64,000 bases of DNA from Maea johnstoni (lineage: Eukaryota; Annelida; Polychaeta; Spionida; Magelonidae), in contig OZ012698.1 in the NCBI GenBank assembly GCA_963942565.1, positions 33,602,827 through 33,666,826 of the forward strand, given 5' to 3'. The notes beneath the pieces were generated by a model, which saw nothing but the letters and a program-made list of their open reading frames with translations, ran no database searches and was not told the DNA's origin. Both the position numbers and the translations under genes were made by a program. Positions 1 through 12,799 of this stretch are shown here, piece by piece. Position 1 is the first letter of the stretch. The number at the start of each line of letters is the position of its first letter.

Positions 1-770
1 TCGTAAAATTTGGAGGATAAACACTATAATTATAATAAGGCTGCAAAGCAAAGCTTTAAATGCTCGCGAATCTCGAAAATATTTGTGAAATAACCCACAC
101 AGTATGATTAGGAGACGCACTAGTGGCGTTGCACGTACTTTTGACCGCCACTGACCACTCAACATGTGCAACCACGCACCAAATCCTCAGTGCATCAAAT
201 GCTCACGCGACGTCATGATTATAGTAGCGAAAAAGTTGCAACGGCGGTGTTCTCTATGTTCACCAACAAAGATAAATTATCAGCATCTCTGTGGGTCAAC
301 TTTAATGCAGTTTAGAATGTTATAACCGCCACAACTTATTCTACTTGCTATTTAATTCTGTTAAAGCTGTTGTGAAATGACGATGTTGCCAATGCAAACT
401 GCCCTAAAGTTTACTTGCCCACGCTGGCACTTCCACTTGTCTCACAACCCTGTTTAACTAAGGTGCGTTACATTGCGAGGACTCTGCCAAAAGACATTTC
501 TTGCCGAGCGGGGCATTAGTATTAAAGGGTCTTGTCATGCTTGCCAGATTGCCGTTTTTTGCCGAATTCACTTGCGACGGGACAAGTGGTTATGTTGCAC
601 GCTGGACAGGTTGTAATCGTAGCAATTGTTATGCCATTAATTTTTTGGTCAATCACTACTCATACTGTGTGGTTATTTCACAAATATTTTCGAGATTCGC
701 GAGCATTTAAAGCTTTGCATTGTAGTCTAATTATAATTAAAGTGTTATCCTCCAAAATTTTACGAGATTC
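1..770. mobile_element. TIR DNA element (non-autonomous), left end at or before the window edge
   Basis: Bases 1-115 and about 655-770 are inverted copies of each other. They share the GCAAAGCTTTAAATGCTCGC core and the ATAACCACACAGTATGA segment. The interior (116-650) has no convincing coding sequence. The arms are over 100 bp with few mismatches, so this looks like a MITE-type element. The left terminus and target duplication cannot be seen because the window opens inside or exactly at the element. Parts of the same arm recur, interrupted by other sequence, at about 6000-6225 and 16480-16710. The superfamily is not determined. Confidence 0.65.
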
Positions 771-1180
771 AGTAATCATCAATGTGTTTGTGGGGTTTGT
801 TTTTGTTAAAATTCTTGTTTTTTTCCTCGTATTTATATAAAAAAGATAATTTCATACTAGCCACATTCAGTGCCGGTCGTATCATTATGGCATTATCTCA
901 TACCATTTGTTTATCCACTGTTAGACGGCAGATTGGGCTAATCATGCGGGGCAGCATTTTGGTGTACTAAACAGGATAAGCCCGACATCGCCCGGCCATT
1001 TCACCGCCCCCCCCCCCCCCTTCAATTGACTGGTGCATAACGTTACGGCACGGAGGGTCTTCTCCCCACCCGTCTATCAAGGGTCACTGATATGTACCCA
1101 AGTTCACGATCACGTGCGTAAGATTGAGATCGCACGCTATATTGTCGTCATGAAGGTATTCCCTGAGTCATTTATAGAAG
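771..1180. other. Non-coding stretch, nothing recognised
   Basis: I see no supported gene here. A pure C tract of about 12 bases lies at 1009-1020. Two short overlapping reading frames have no coding character. Confidence 0.5.
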
Positions 1181-1181
1181 C

Positions 1182-1716
1182 CTCATGATGAGTTGTAAAA
1201 ACACAGTGAGAATTGATAAAATTACAGTGAGATTTAAAAAGAAAACTTCCAAAAACAAATAGTAAAACTTCCAAAAAAAAAAGTAAAAAACGTTGAGATT
1301 TTTAAAAGAAAGGCATTGAGAAATTGAAAAATGTTATATTATCAAAGAAAATGTGAAACAAAAATCACTATTTTGCTGAACTTTTATAGAGAATTAAATG
1401 TAAATTTCAGCCTATCTTTGAAAATTTACATTGATTCTTTGACTTTTCTCAACGCAATAAATTTTTATTTCAAAGTTTTTTTACAAAAAATATCAATGTT
1501 TTGGAAAATTTCAGTGTATCTTAGTCTTTTAGAGTGAATCATTTTTATTTTCAAAATTTTTGAAAAGTTTCCAATGTTTTGTTTATTTTTACAGTGCAAA
1601 TTATTTCATTTCAAAGTTTTTCTTTATTTTTCATTGAAAATATAGTTAATTTCGAAGTTTTTACATACATTTATGCTGTGCTTTTTACTTTTGTCCACAA
1701 CGGCGCCTCATAGGTG
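1182..1716. mobile_element. Longer relative of the 11554-11858 TIR element
   Basis: The right end (about 1670-1716) matches the right end of the 11554-11858 element in copy B almost base for base, including the CCTCATA terminus followed by GGTGAC. The rest is AT-rich and built from degenerate copies of a short motif (TTTTGAAAA and ACAGTGA-like words) that switches strand near the middle. The left limit is uncertain. Confidence 0.45.
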
Positions 1717-1917
1717 ACACCATTTAAAGTAAAATTTACCAATGTGCAACCTTTGTCTTCTTTAGATTAAGCTCCATACAATAACATTTCATCATTCATA
1801 TATTTCAATAGATATTTCATCATTGTCATTTATGCAAAGTTCGTAAAAATATGTAGTGTTTAAGATAATTGATCTAGCATGGTTGTGTATTTCATGCCAG
1901 CCTAGTATGTTACTTAC

Positions 1918-2239
1918 GAGGTATCCACACTTGTTCATCATCGCTTTGGGCAGTTATCGCTGAGTCTGGAATACCATTCTTTCCAGTGGCAGTGAGGAGA
2001 GTGCAGGTTTTGCTGCTTCTAACATAGACCAGCGATCCACAGTACGGTGTACCAAGACACAATGAGCTGCATTTGACCAGAGACACTTTCATATGTTTAG
2101 TCATAACGAATTCTTGCAGTTCTGCCAGTTTGTAACCAAAGTTTGCTTTCTGGAAAAGGCTTTGTTTTCCCGTGCACATCCTTATGAAGATCAGTGCCAC
2201 ACATAGTGCTAAATTTGCAGTAGAAATGCTTGCCTTCAT
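1918..2239 (-). CDS. PAN/apple-like secreted protein, copy A, exon 1 only (partial)
   Basis: The exon starts at a Met codon (MKASIST) followed by a hydrophobic signal peptide to about residue 24. Then comes a cysteine-spaced segment, C57-x3-C61-x5-C67-x11-C79, as expected for a small PAN/apple-like domain; this assignment is inference from spacing and context. The exon ends in phase 1 at base 1918, followed on the minus strand by a GTAAGTA donor. It is 322 nt, exactly as in copies B and C. The matching exon 2 is not seen between 1 and 1917; a TIR element occupies much of that interval. The remainder of the gene is therefore either beyond the left edge or lost. The protein is probably extracellular; its ligand is unknown. 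Confidence 0.75.
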
Positions 2240-2301
2240 CCTATATATTTCCTTGATTGATTAGCACCTCTTGTTTGAGTATCTGTTGTAACTTCCAAGA
2301 T

Positions 2302-4200
2302 GGTGCACATCTGATTGCTTCAGTTAAGCCATTCCAAACTTTGGACCCTGAGTATGAAATGCATTTTTGGCCAATTGATTTATTACATTTTGGAAGAGCT
2401 AATAGTGAGGAGGTTGCATTTCGAGTACCATAGTTGTGGTTTTCTTGTGTAGGTGAGAAAAGTGTGTTCATATAATGGGGGTTTAACTCATTAAGGCTTT
2501 TGTATACAGTGACAGACTGTTGGTATTCCACATATTTAGGAAAAGGGAGCAATTTAAGCTTTTTGAATAGATCAGAAGATGGAATTGACAAATCAACATC
2601 GAATATGAAGCGGGTTGTGGTAAAATATAGCAGTTATAGAATAACACCCTCTCCTTAACTGGGAGGTTTTTCTTTTTCTTTTAAAGTATGCAGATTGAAA
2701 ATGATCTTTTTGCAGGTTTTATCAACTTGCTCTGTCCAGCATAAATATTCATCTATTGTAACCCCAAGAGCCTTTTCACTTTTTGAATTTTCTAAATAAA
2801 CGTTATCAATTTGGATTTTTAGGGTACTTTCTAAATATATTCCTTTCTGTCTTGTGCACAGAACCATAGATTTCTTTTTAGTTTTGTTGATAAACATCCT
2901 GTTTCTTGTGCACCGATTTGTAACTTTTGATTTAAGTCTTGTTTTAAGTTCGTCTCAATTTCTGCTACAGTATTACCTGCAGTATAAAAGGATGAATCAT
3001 CTGCATAAAGACTACTCTTATTATCTACACTACTGTCATGCATAAACATATCATTGATAAAGATATTGAATAATAGTGGCCCTAGGATTGACCCTTGTGG
3101 GACACCTGCTGTGATTTCTTTAAAATCATAAATGCAACCATTTAAACTTACTTTCTGTTTACGGTTGCTGAGTTAAGAAGAAAACCATTCCACAGAATTT
3201 TCACTTAGTCCATTAAGACCCAGTTTTTACCAGAATGCTGTGGTCAACAACATCAAATGCCTTTTGAAGATTTAGAAAGATTGTGCCCACTAATCGGTTA
3301 TCATCAATTGCTTTCAGCCAAGTGTCAATCACTTGTAGCAGGGCTGCTTCACAGGAATGTTGAGGGCGGAATGCAGATTGGTATTCATATAACAGATTGT
3401 GTTCAGATAGATGTTTATAGATGTGGTCATGAACATGCCTTTCAAAGATTTTGGACAAAACTGATAAGATAAATATAGGCCGGTAGTTATAAGGGTCATC
3501 TGTTAGCCCAGATTTGTGTAATGGTAGTACTCTGGCTTCCTTCCATTTATCTGGGAATATACCTGTATTGATACTTTGGTTTATTATGTGGGTAAGAGGC
3601 TCAGATATAACACACATTCCTAACTTTAAAAATGATATTCCTAAATCATCCACACCTTTTGCCTTCTTCTCATCTAGGTTTTGTATACTTTAGAACACCT
3701 CATGAGGTTTAATTTCTGGAATTTGAAACAACTCATTTTCTGGGAGTTTTGAAGATAAAAATGCCTTTAATGTGCCAGATGTTTTAATATCAGTGTTAGG
3801 GTCACTACCCTGTCTGGTCTTTTCAATGATATTTGTGAAGTGAATATTGAAAGCATTTGCGATTTCAATCGGATTGTTGAAATTTTGATCATTTACATTG
3901 AGGAACTGAGACATTTCATTTTCATCTTTCGGATTGAGGTCATTTAGTAACCTCCACAGAATCTTTGGATTGTTTCTGTTCTGTTTAAGAGAATTAATAA
4001 AGTATCGTGATTTTGATTTCTGAATGATCAATTTAGATCTTTTCTTCCAGTACTTGGCAAGGGCCTCATCCCCATGTTTCTTATAATAGTCCCTCATCTC
4101 TATACTTTGTAAAATTTCCCGAGATAGCCATTCTGGTTGTTTAATATGTTTTACTCTGTGCTCTTTCAGAGGAGCAAGAATGTCAACTATATTATTGCCC
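2302..4200 (-). mobile_element. CR1-like non-LTR retrotransposon (LINE), 5'-truncated, decayed
   Basis: Minus-strand reading blocks at 3690-4217, 3213-3653, 2655-3049 and 2241-2591 together resemble the reverse-transcriptase half of a CR1/L2-type LINE. Visible motifs are KEARVLPLHKSG and NYRPI (finger region), FRPQHSCEAAL, a degraded QKAFDVVDH block, and an intact YADD catalytic motif near 3000. The C-terminal part ends with the usual SYSGSKVWNGL segment. Several frame breaks and stops separate the blocks, so it is dead. The 3' end abuts sequence shared with B at base 2301. The 5' side ends where the G-rich TIR element begins. Confidence 0.8.
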
Positions 4201-4387
4201 GGGGGGGGGGGGGGCACCGTTTTTTACGTATTTCGCGGAAGAAGGTGTTTTTTTTAAGACCTCCGCATGTCCGCGATTTTGTAAAAGAAGGGTACTTTTT
4301 CGTACGAAGTATGGGGGTGAAAATCAACTTACAATCCACGAAATATACGCGGCTGTGACGCCGAGTGACTCCCGAAGTGACTGGGCT
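4201..4387. mobile_element. Fragment of G-rich TIR element (family of 14590-15044)
   Basis: It opens with about 14 G residues, then the same TACGTATTTCGCGGAAGAAG and GACCTCCGC blocks seen at 14640-14770 and 55895-56060. It stops near the CGCGGCTGTGACGCCGAGTG block, where unit-specific sequence resumes. Only the left part of the element is present. Confidence 0.7.
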
Positions 4388-6613
4388 TTATGATATACCT
4401 TGAATAAAAGAAATTTTTTCGTAGGAATAATGAATCTAATATTTCCATCTTAGGAGCTCGTTTGGTTAGAGGGGGCTCATTTTAACAGAGGGGTAGATTG
4501 AACTCACTGGTGACTCTAGTCTGTCTGACACAAGCTTGGCTAACCGGTTTTTTTCCTCTTTTTTGTGACAAAAAGTAGGTGTTTGCCATCCAAACTTGAA
4601 AAGAGAAAGGTGCCAATTTAAAGCAAGAAATTGGCACTTTCACAATTTCGAAGTGGGGAGGGTCATTAAACCTCCTCAATACCTTCTCATAGGTAATATT
4701 CCAACCCCCGACATTCAAGGTATTCTTCAATATATACTTTTTATAGGCTGAATATTCAAATAATAGGAAAATTACATAGAAATTTATTCCATGAGGTATC
4801 TTAACTAGCGGGTACATTTGCCTTACCTGATTTTCTACACATCAGTCACCCCGCAAGGGGCACACCCTCCTGGCTTGCTCAATGATGTGCAATTGTAGCT
4901 GGCACCTCCCAGGTAACCCTAAGATGGTGTGTCACCCTGCTCGCCTTATAAAAGAAGGGGGATGTGTGGATCTGTCTGTGGATACCATGCGTCTAAGAGA
5001 ACCCCTGGCCCTGTTTGGACCTGAAGGCTCTGCTCTTACTCTCCTTCTTTTTCTTCTTTCACTTAGAATTATCATGCTTTGTTATTGTTCTTGAGCGATG
5101 ACAAATGACCACTCATTGGTAATGATTTGTGGCACTAAATGGCCTTTTTATGCGGATGTGCCTCTAACGCTCAATCATAATAGACCAGTTTCTAACAGGT
5201 GACAAACACTAAACACCATGTACTTAACAAGGACCATACAATGTATACCGAATTTATAGTAGATTGAACTGCGTAAGTTCAAGTGGCGAAACGGGACAAA
5301 AACTGATCGTTTAACCATCGGTTTTGCAAACTGCAGTGAATGACGAAATAGTCATTTTCGCAAGTATCAATGTTGAAGGTTATATATTTCTTAACTCACT
5401 GACTGTCACCGTCTTCAAAATATGCTATATGAAAATATTAAATGATCTCTATCTATAATAACCGCGCATTCTGTAGAGCTGGTCTATAGAATATTCGTTC
5501 AATTACCATCAATTGCCTCTTGGTGCGCCGCGCTGCACATTTCTAAGATTTAGGTTTCAAATAAGCTGTTGTTTTTGTCTCCATAAGAAATACTACGGAG
5601 GAGCATACATGACAAGCAGAAAAAATCAAATATTTTTTCCAACACTTTTTCTTCGAGCACTTTTTAGAAAACATGCGCAAAAATCAAATATTTGAATTTA
5701 TTTCTGCATATCAAGTTCTTTCGTAAAATATGGCTCCCTAAAATAATATGATACAAGCGCAGTATTTTAGGGCCTATTTAAGGTCATAGACCTAACACAA
5801 TAGATGTCTCTTCTGATTGTTTATTGCAGACTAGGCGTGTCTGTAACTTTTATGAGAGTTATGTTTTGCCTTAAGGGGATTCGAATACCGGTATGGATTA
5901 TTTGCAATCAATTCATGATCCCATGTGTAACGCACAACTTCAAAACACTTCATAAATTATTATGTGATTGGCGACTTAGGCCGATGTTGCAGTATTATGA
6001 CTACAAAGCAAAGCTTTAGATGCTCGCGCCGCTCGATAATTATTCTGCAGTCCCCTTCAAAAACAGGAATACATATTTACGACTTTGTTATCCGTTGACG
6101 TGATACTTTGCTATTCTCTGCCGACAGGTCGCCTTTGCATGTACGTCGCGAAACATATTGGAAGCCCCTTGATATGAGCATTATATTTGTGCAATAACCA
6201 CACAGTATGAGTAGCGATTGACCATTTTTAAATAACTTTTATTGCTCCATAACATAGAATACAGTATATACAAACAAAGAACATGGGTAGATATAGTAAT
6301 ATATGAAATGTAAATATATTATGAGGATAATCATTGTTTAAATCATAAAACTCTTACGTTATTTTAGAGTGGAGACCATTTACCTAGGGCTCTTAGTAGG
6401 GCGTTGTTAATAATAGTACCGTTATAAATGTCAATTTTCATTTGTCATTGGAAAATATGTGTTAGGTAGTTGAGACACAAATTGTTGTTCTTCCATTTTC
6501 TTTTGTAGATCTCATGCTTGGTAAGCAAGATAATTATATTCACTATAGGTTCGTTGTCTTTACTACCTAGAATCATAGATTGTTTTATCAATATTGACAT
6601 TAAGATTGGAAGT
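4388..6613. other. Duplicated non-coding DNA of unit A
   Basis: No supported gene. Most of it matches 14395-17100 of unit B. It contains two useful empty sites: GTTTGCC at 4581-4587, where B carries a 455-bp TIR element, and TCTAA at 5191-5195, where B carries a TTAA-type MITE. A segment at 6000-6225 contains pieces of the TIR seen at 1-115. Confidence 0.6.
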
Positions 6614-7141
<528 letters not shown>

Positions 7142-8429
7142 AATTTATATCAAATAACTTTCCTCTTTTATTATGCATCGCTTGTTATTGACTATGTTCT
7201 AAACGGAATGATAAATTGATAATAGTTCATCAGGGAAATACATCAACACGGTACAAACACATGAATTTATTCCCCCTTGACAAATGTCACCTTTACAACT
7301 TGGCAGCTTGGCATACACAAAACATTGACGACACTACTTTGTTTCCATATCTATCAAAGGGTGCAAATAGCCATTTCATAAAAAGAGGCAAATTTTGATA
7401 ACACTAAATGTACTTAGTGCCCAAATCTATAAATATTTGCAAATACATGTAGTCACAAATAGGCAAATTGTGACTGGACGCGAGGTTCCGGAACCCGCCG
7501 ATAGGCGTCTTCAAACACGTCGAATGCCTTCGTGGAACGCCATGGATTGTTTCATTAGAGAAAACTTGATTCTTCCAGTTATGTATGATAGCGTCCAATC
7601 TGTTTTGGTCAAACAGCATGGATACATTCAATGGACCAATTGTACTAAGAATACACAGGGGGAATAAATGACAATGTGTTGCAGAGGAGTAAATCATGTC
7701 TACTAGCTACTTTTAACGCATTTGGACACAGGTATTTTAAACTCCAAATGGCAAGATATCAAGTATTAAAAGCTAGCTTTTATCAAAGCTTTAGAAGGAA
7801 GAATATTCAGATAAGTTACTTCTGGGAGGACAACACAGATATTGATTCCTAAAGCATGATAATTGTTTTTCCTCGTGTTATATTCAATGTAGTTCACAAT
7901 GATCTTATCTTTGAAATTCAAAATATTGTACAGTATGTTCATACACAAATGTTGTTGTATAAATACATATTGCATAATGAGACATGTATATAGGCTAAAG
8001 TTGAACTGGGTAGGCAGACTCATGCTTTGGTAGATTGCTTTTCACAAGCACTATTATGGATAGAGGCAAAATAGTGGGAAAGGGTAAAATTTATGTATTT
8101 TATTAATCCCCGAAATACTAGTAGACTAGACACATATTAACTGCTAGTATATCCTAAACTGACAGGTTACATAAGTTAGGAAAATGTATTAGAACATCAT
8201 AAAATAGTATATACAATTGAAGGCTAACATGGTGTGCATGCACATTAATAGTGTGAAGGAAGGTATACTATATCTAACACGTATGACAGTAGGATGTGAT
8301 TCATAATTAGCCCAAATTTAATTGCAATACAACAGCACACATACCTAGAAAGCATGACACGTTGACACCCTTTCGGTTGATGAGGTAATAAATATCTTAA
8401 AATCCTAAAATCATAATCATGTCTAATTG
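7142..8429. other. Duplicated non-coding DNA between units A and B
   Basis: No supported gene. 7142-7720 matches 17385-17790, and about 8290-8430 matches 18060-18155 plus 19397-19442. The short frames here are not conserved between the two copies, which argues against coding. Confidence 0.55.
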
Positions 8430-8790
8430 AGAATGACCCTTAAAGCATACTTCTGTGACTGTTTCTGCAGGGTGCCACCCTCTTTTGGGGTGCAGATCAT
8501 CTGCGCATGTCCTGCCTGTCCAATCAAGACAAGTAGCATCTCCTTTATTAAGACAAAGGCGTTGTATAATTAAACATAAGGTCTAATGTAGTCAATAAGT
8601 CTCAAAGCAGGAGAAAAAGATGATGCCTTGAATCAGTTAGATTGTTAATACGTTGATCTACCATGTACCTGTACATCACTATAATGAACTGGCATTCTGA
8701 ACCCAGGTCCATCTGCATGAAGATTCTGTTAGGTGCAGCTGCCTCAAAGGTACAATGGAAAACTCAGTGTCTGTTATTTTACGATAGGAA
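8430..8790 (-). pseudogene. Decayed extra copy of PAN-protein exon 2
   Basis: The stretch aligns, with many changes, to the 3' two thirds of exon 2 of copy B. 8440-8560 matches 9890-10040, sharing the CCCTTAAAGCA lead, the GCAGATxAT word and the CCAATCxAGACxAGTAGCATCT block. 8690-8785 matches about 10085-10165 (GCTGCC, AAGGT, CAATGGA-like words). The minus-strand frame is not open. It looks like a relic of an older local duplication, lying directly downstream of the functional exon 2. Copy C keeps only the second part (about 19443-19560). Confidence 0.55.
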
Positions 8791-8875
8791 AACCCTGTTT
8801 TGAATGTTGACTTGAGGCTGGACTGGTGGTGACCAATGGCTTCACTAGCTCATCTATTGTGATTACCATTATTAA

Positions 8876-9588
8876 GGCTGTGATGCTGGTGACCACTCAA
8901 AATAAACCATCGCTTGTTTTAGCACTCTTGTCCCCTTTCTAACAATTGTTATCTAATCCCTGAGGTCTTGGTGTTTCAACTATAAGTTTTCTTTAACTGA
9001 GGTGCTTGAGCTGACCTAGATAGGACCACAGTTTCCATTTTACAGTGTTTTACCTCAAATGACGTTTACTTGATCAATACAGGGTACTTTGATTTTTAAA
9101 CACCATGCATGTCTGCTATATATACTAGGCTAGGGCAACTTGTTGGAAAATTTGGAGTTCCTGCAAGGTGGTACCTTACAGCACGTAATTTAGGTAGAAA
9201 TTTTACTTACAAAAGTAGGTCAATATGGTATCCATTGTGACTTACTCTCTTGGGTAAAAATTTCCACCAAAATCGAGTTCTGTAAGGTACTATCTTGCAG
9301 GAACTCAACGTTTTCCAACAAGTTGCCTAGTCTAGTATATACAGCAGACATGCATGGTGTCTACAAATCAAAGTAGCCTTTATTGATCAAGAAAACGTCG
9401 TCATTTGAGGTAAAACACCGTAAAATTGAAACTGTGGTCCTATCTAGGTCAGCTCAAGCATGTATGTTAAAGAAAACTTATAGTTGAAACACCAAGACCT
9501 GAAGGATTAGTTAACCATTGTTAGAAAGAGAGCAGGAGCGCTGAGCTAGGATATGTCTTATTCTGAGTGTGTCACCAGCATCACAGCC
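8876..9588. mobile_element. Foldback MITE with TTAA target duplication
   Basis: A 713-bp element whose two halves are inverted copies (arms about 300 bp). The termini are GGCTGTGATGCTGGTGA at the left and its reverse complement at the right. It is flanked by TTAA at 8872-8875 and 9589-9592. The homologous place in copy C (19638-19641) has a single TTAA and no element, giving a clean empty site. TTAA targeting is typical of piggyBac-type transposases; this assignment is inference because no transposase gene is present. Confidence 0.85.
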
Positions 9589-9878
9589 TTAAGCTGTTGA
9601 CATATCAAACGTTTGACTGACATTCTGATATCAGTTGAACAGCTCTTTTTAAGGTTATCATTATCAGTTTAGTCAGTAATTACAGAAAACCTCGCTTTCC
9701 TCGAACTTGCCTACCTCAGATTTTCACGTATCCCGGACAAAATCACTTGTCCCAAATCATACCTAATCATATCTACTAAATTGTTAACAGCATCACTCGG
9801 ATTGTGCATCCCCTCGGACAACTGCTTGGTCCTTATTTGTTTGAGGTAGGCCAGGTTTTCTGTATATCATTTTTTTGT

Positions 9879-12385
9879 CTAATTGAGAATGGCCCTTAAA
9901 GCAAACTTCCGATGCCGGTTCCAACACCCAGCAATATTTGCAGGTGTGCCATTTGCATTAGGGCGCAGATTATTATCGCAACTTCGGTTTGGCCAATCGA
10001 GACGAGTAGCATCTATTTCATTGTGAATGAATTGGTAAGTATTGATGGGCCGTACAGCCAGGACATCACTGCGTTCTACCGACAGAGGGATCGCCAGATC
10101 AAACCTCTGAATCCCTGTATTACTCACTGCTGCCATGAAGGTGCGATGGACGACTCTGTAAGTCATTCCTGGTGCACCTGCTACAGGGCGAAGGACTTCC
10201 ACCCAGCCAGTCTGTGTAGGATTCACTCTGTACATCTCCCAGGCTGATATGTTGGCTTTGCACTCCATTCTTGCTGATAGGATGATGTTCATGTTTGAAC
10301 CCCTTGGGGCTTCCCGGATAGGCCCTGCCATCTCAGGATAGAATCCAACCTGCTTAGGACACATGCCTTGTTGGGACTTATCTGGAAATAAATCAAGGAG
10401 AATGCTATATAACAAATTACATTTAAAATGCAGCAGATGTTATTATTCGTTTAAAATTTGGATACTTTAAATGGCCTTTGTCACCATTTGTTGAAAACCA
10501 TAATCATGACACATACGACTTAGGAACTTAGAGAGGCTTCAGAAATGGCTGGAAGTGAGGGGAGCGGGTGTGCCATTTCATTTTATTACCAGTAATGTCT
10601 CTGACCTGCTACATTCACTTGTTTTTGTTTCTCCTAAATATATCTCAAGATCTCTATATATTTTGGGAGGGTTAGAGGGTTGGTCACTCATACCCCCTGA
10701 TCCCCTACCTCCAGATTCTTTAATCTCAATTGACCAATAGAGAGACATTATCAATGTTAATATCCAAACTTGTGTTGGGATTGTTATTCGAAAATGTAGA
10801 GAATAAGTGACAAGCATCTCGTTTTGACTTTAGGAAGCGGACAAGTACCATGAGCGTGTCCTTTGTAGCCTGTGTGAGTGAAGGTCGCTGTACACATTTA
10901 TTTACAAATGTTCATTTCAAAAGCAACTTGGAAACCTTGATTACACTTAGCATCATCTTGACCATGGCAAAGTATGATTCCTCCTTGAACGTTTTTCTTT
11001 AGCCAAGGGTGTAGAAACATCAAAGAGTAACAATTAAATCACTACAATGGCATGTAAAAAATAGGGATGAAATAACAATGGTAAATGAGTATAAGGGCGT
11101 ATGGGCCTACATACATAGTCCTGTCATCAACACCTTTGAAATAGAAATACATGGTGTGGATAGGCTTTGGTTGATAACAACAAAGACTTTTGAGGGAGTG
11201 CAAAACGGAGAGCCCTGGATTGCCTACTCTCATTTTAAGGGAGCAGTCAAAGGGATCTATATTTTTCAAAGTTTCCTGCGATAGCAGACTGTAATGAGGA
11301 CGACAAAAAATACTTCAGCTGGGCAGACGCGACTATCTCTGTGTATGCATAAGGCCTCTTCCACTCCCATGTAGTATTTATTGAATAAAATTAACTTTCC
11401 GTTTCTTAATGAACAATTTCAATTGGTCCTATCGCTGAAGAGAATGTGCGAAGAACATTAAGCTATGGAAAAGGCTAAATGCCTTTTAGGAGAAATTTGA
11501 ATTGACCTACAATGTGAAACACAAAGGCTTAAACAATTCAAAATAGTGGTGACTATGAGGAGCCGTTGTGGACAAAAGTAAAAAGCACAGCATAAATGTA
11601 TGTAAAAACTTTGAAATTAGACTAAGATACACTGAAATTTTGCAAAATATTGATATTTTTTGTATCTTAGTCTTTTAGAGTGAATCATTTTTATTTTCAA
11701 AATTTTTGAAAAGTTTCCAATGTTTTGTTTATTTTTACCGTGCAAATTATTTCATTTCAAAGTTTTTCTTTATTTTTCATTGAAAATATAGTTAATTTCA
11801 AAGTTTTTACATACATTTATGCTGTGCTTTTTACTTTTGTCCACAACGGCGCCTCATAGGTGACACCATTTAAAGTAAAATTTACCAATGTGCAACCTTT
11901 GTCTTCTTTAGATTAAGCTCCATACAATAACATTTCATCATTCATATATTTCAATAGATATTTCATCATTGTCATTTATGCAAAGTTCGTAAAAATATGT
12001 AGTATTTAAGATAACTGATCTAGCATGGTTGAGTATTTCATGCCAGCCTAGTATGTTACTCACAAGGTATCCAAACTTGTTCATCATCGCTTTGGGCAGC
12101 TATCGCTGAGACTGGAATACTGTTCTTTCCAGTGGCAGTGAGGAGAGTGCAGGTTTTGCTGCTTCTAACAAAGACCAGCGATCCACAGTACGGTGTACCA
12201 AGACACAATGAGCTGCACTCGACCAGATACACTTTCATATGTTTAGTCATGACGAATTCTTGCAGTTCTGCCAGTTTGTAACCAAAGTTTGCTTTCTGGA
12301 AAAGGCTTTGTTTTCCCGTGCACATCCTTATGAAGATCAGTGCCACACATAGTGCTAGATTTGCAGTAGAAATGCTTGCCTTCAT
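9879..12385 (-). CDS. PAN/apple-like secreted protein, copy B (two exons, 274 aa)
   Basis: Exon 1 is 12385-12064 and exon 2 is 10381-9879, stop included. The donor is GTGAGT after base 12064. The acceptor TTTATTTCCAG precedes base 10381. The intron is phase 1, and the exons sum to 825 nt. Residues 1-24 form a signal peptide. Residues about 28-85 hold the PAN-like pattern C57-x3-C61-x5-C67-x11-C79. Exon 2 encodes about 165 residues beginning near GMCPKQVGFYPEM. It includes an AWEMYRVNPTQTGWVEVLRP stretch and a later SDVLAVRPIN stretch, whose alternating pattern suggests an extracellular beta-sandwich (inference only). No membrane anchor follows, so the product is probably secreted. The intron contains the 11554-11858 element. 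The start is chosen because it is conserved in all three copies. Confidence 0.8.
10382..11553. other. Intron of copy B, first part
   Basis: Intronic DNA partly matching 21120-21440 in copy C. Copy C lacks about 600 bp of it (around 10530-10730) and the MITE that follows. I see no extra exon. Confidence 0.5.
11554..11858. mobile_element. MITE with 6-bp target duplication GGTGAC
   Basis: The 305-bp element starts TATGAGG and ends CCTCATA, with long inverted arms (GTTGTGGACAAAAGTAAAAA near each end). GGTGAC lies at 11548-11553 and 11859-11864. Copy C has a single GGTAAC at the same place (near 21435), so the insertion is specific to A and B or was lost in C. The superfamily is uncertain. Confidence 0.75.
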
Positions 12386-12799
12386 CCTATATATTTCCTT
12401 GATTGATTAGCACCTCTTGTTTGAGTCTCTGTTGTAACTTCCAAGCTCTTTGCTACCCCGAGTACGTCTGCAAAAATATTATCTAGATTATTTGTTGTGG
12501 TGACTATATATATATACAAAATGTCACTTCTTCCGACCTCTACCTGGAAATCAATATTGCTTTAATAGTGCACTGTGATGCACAATATATATGCATACTA
12601 AATAGGTAAGGTTTGTTCAACTCAATCATTTATCAGCTGATGTTTACGTCAGAGAAAAAAAAACTCCTAGGAGCTGTTGATTGTCAAAGTTAGTCAATGA
12701 GCCCTGACGGGGTCAGTTTCTCACTTTGTTAATCAACAGTTCCAAATTGATTCTCTAACTTACACTACATGAGGACCTAAGGAACCTATGATTGCACCA
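12386..12799. other. 5' flank of copy B
   Basis: Upstream DNA of the copy-B gene, matching 21957-22353 upstream of copy C. A TATATA run sits within about 10-15 bases of the start codon in all three copies, too close for a normal TATA box. No promoter can be assigned by eye. Confidence 0.4.

Noticed and set aside
9912-10247. 111-codon plus-strand frame, also at 20599-20937
   Set aside because: Shadow of exon 2 of the PAN-like genes; conservation follows the minus-strand frame.
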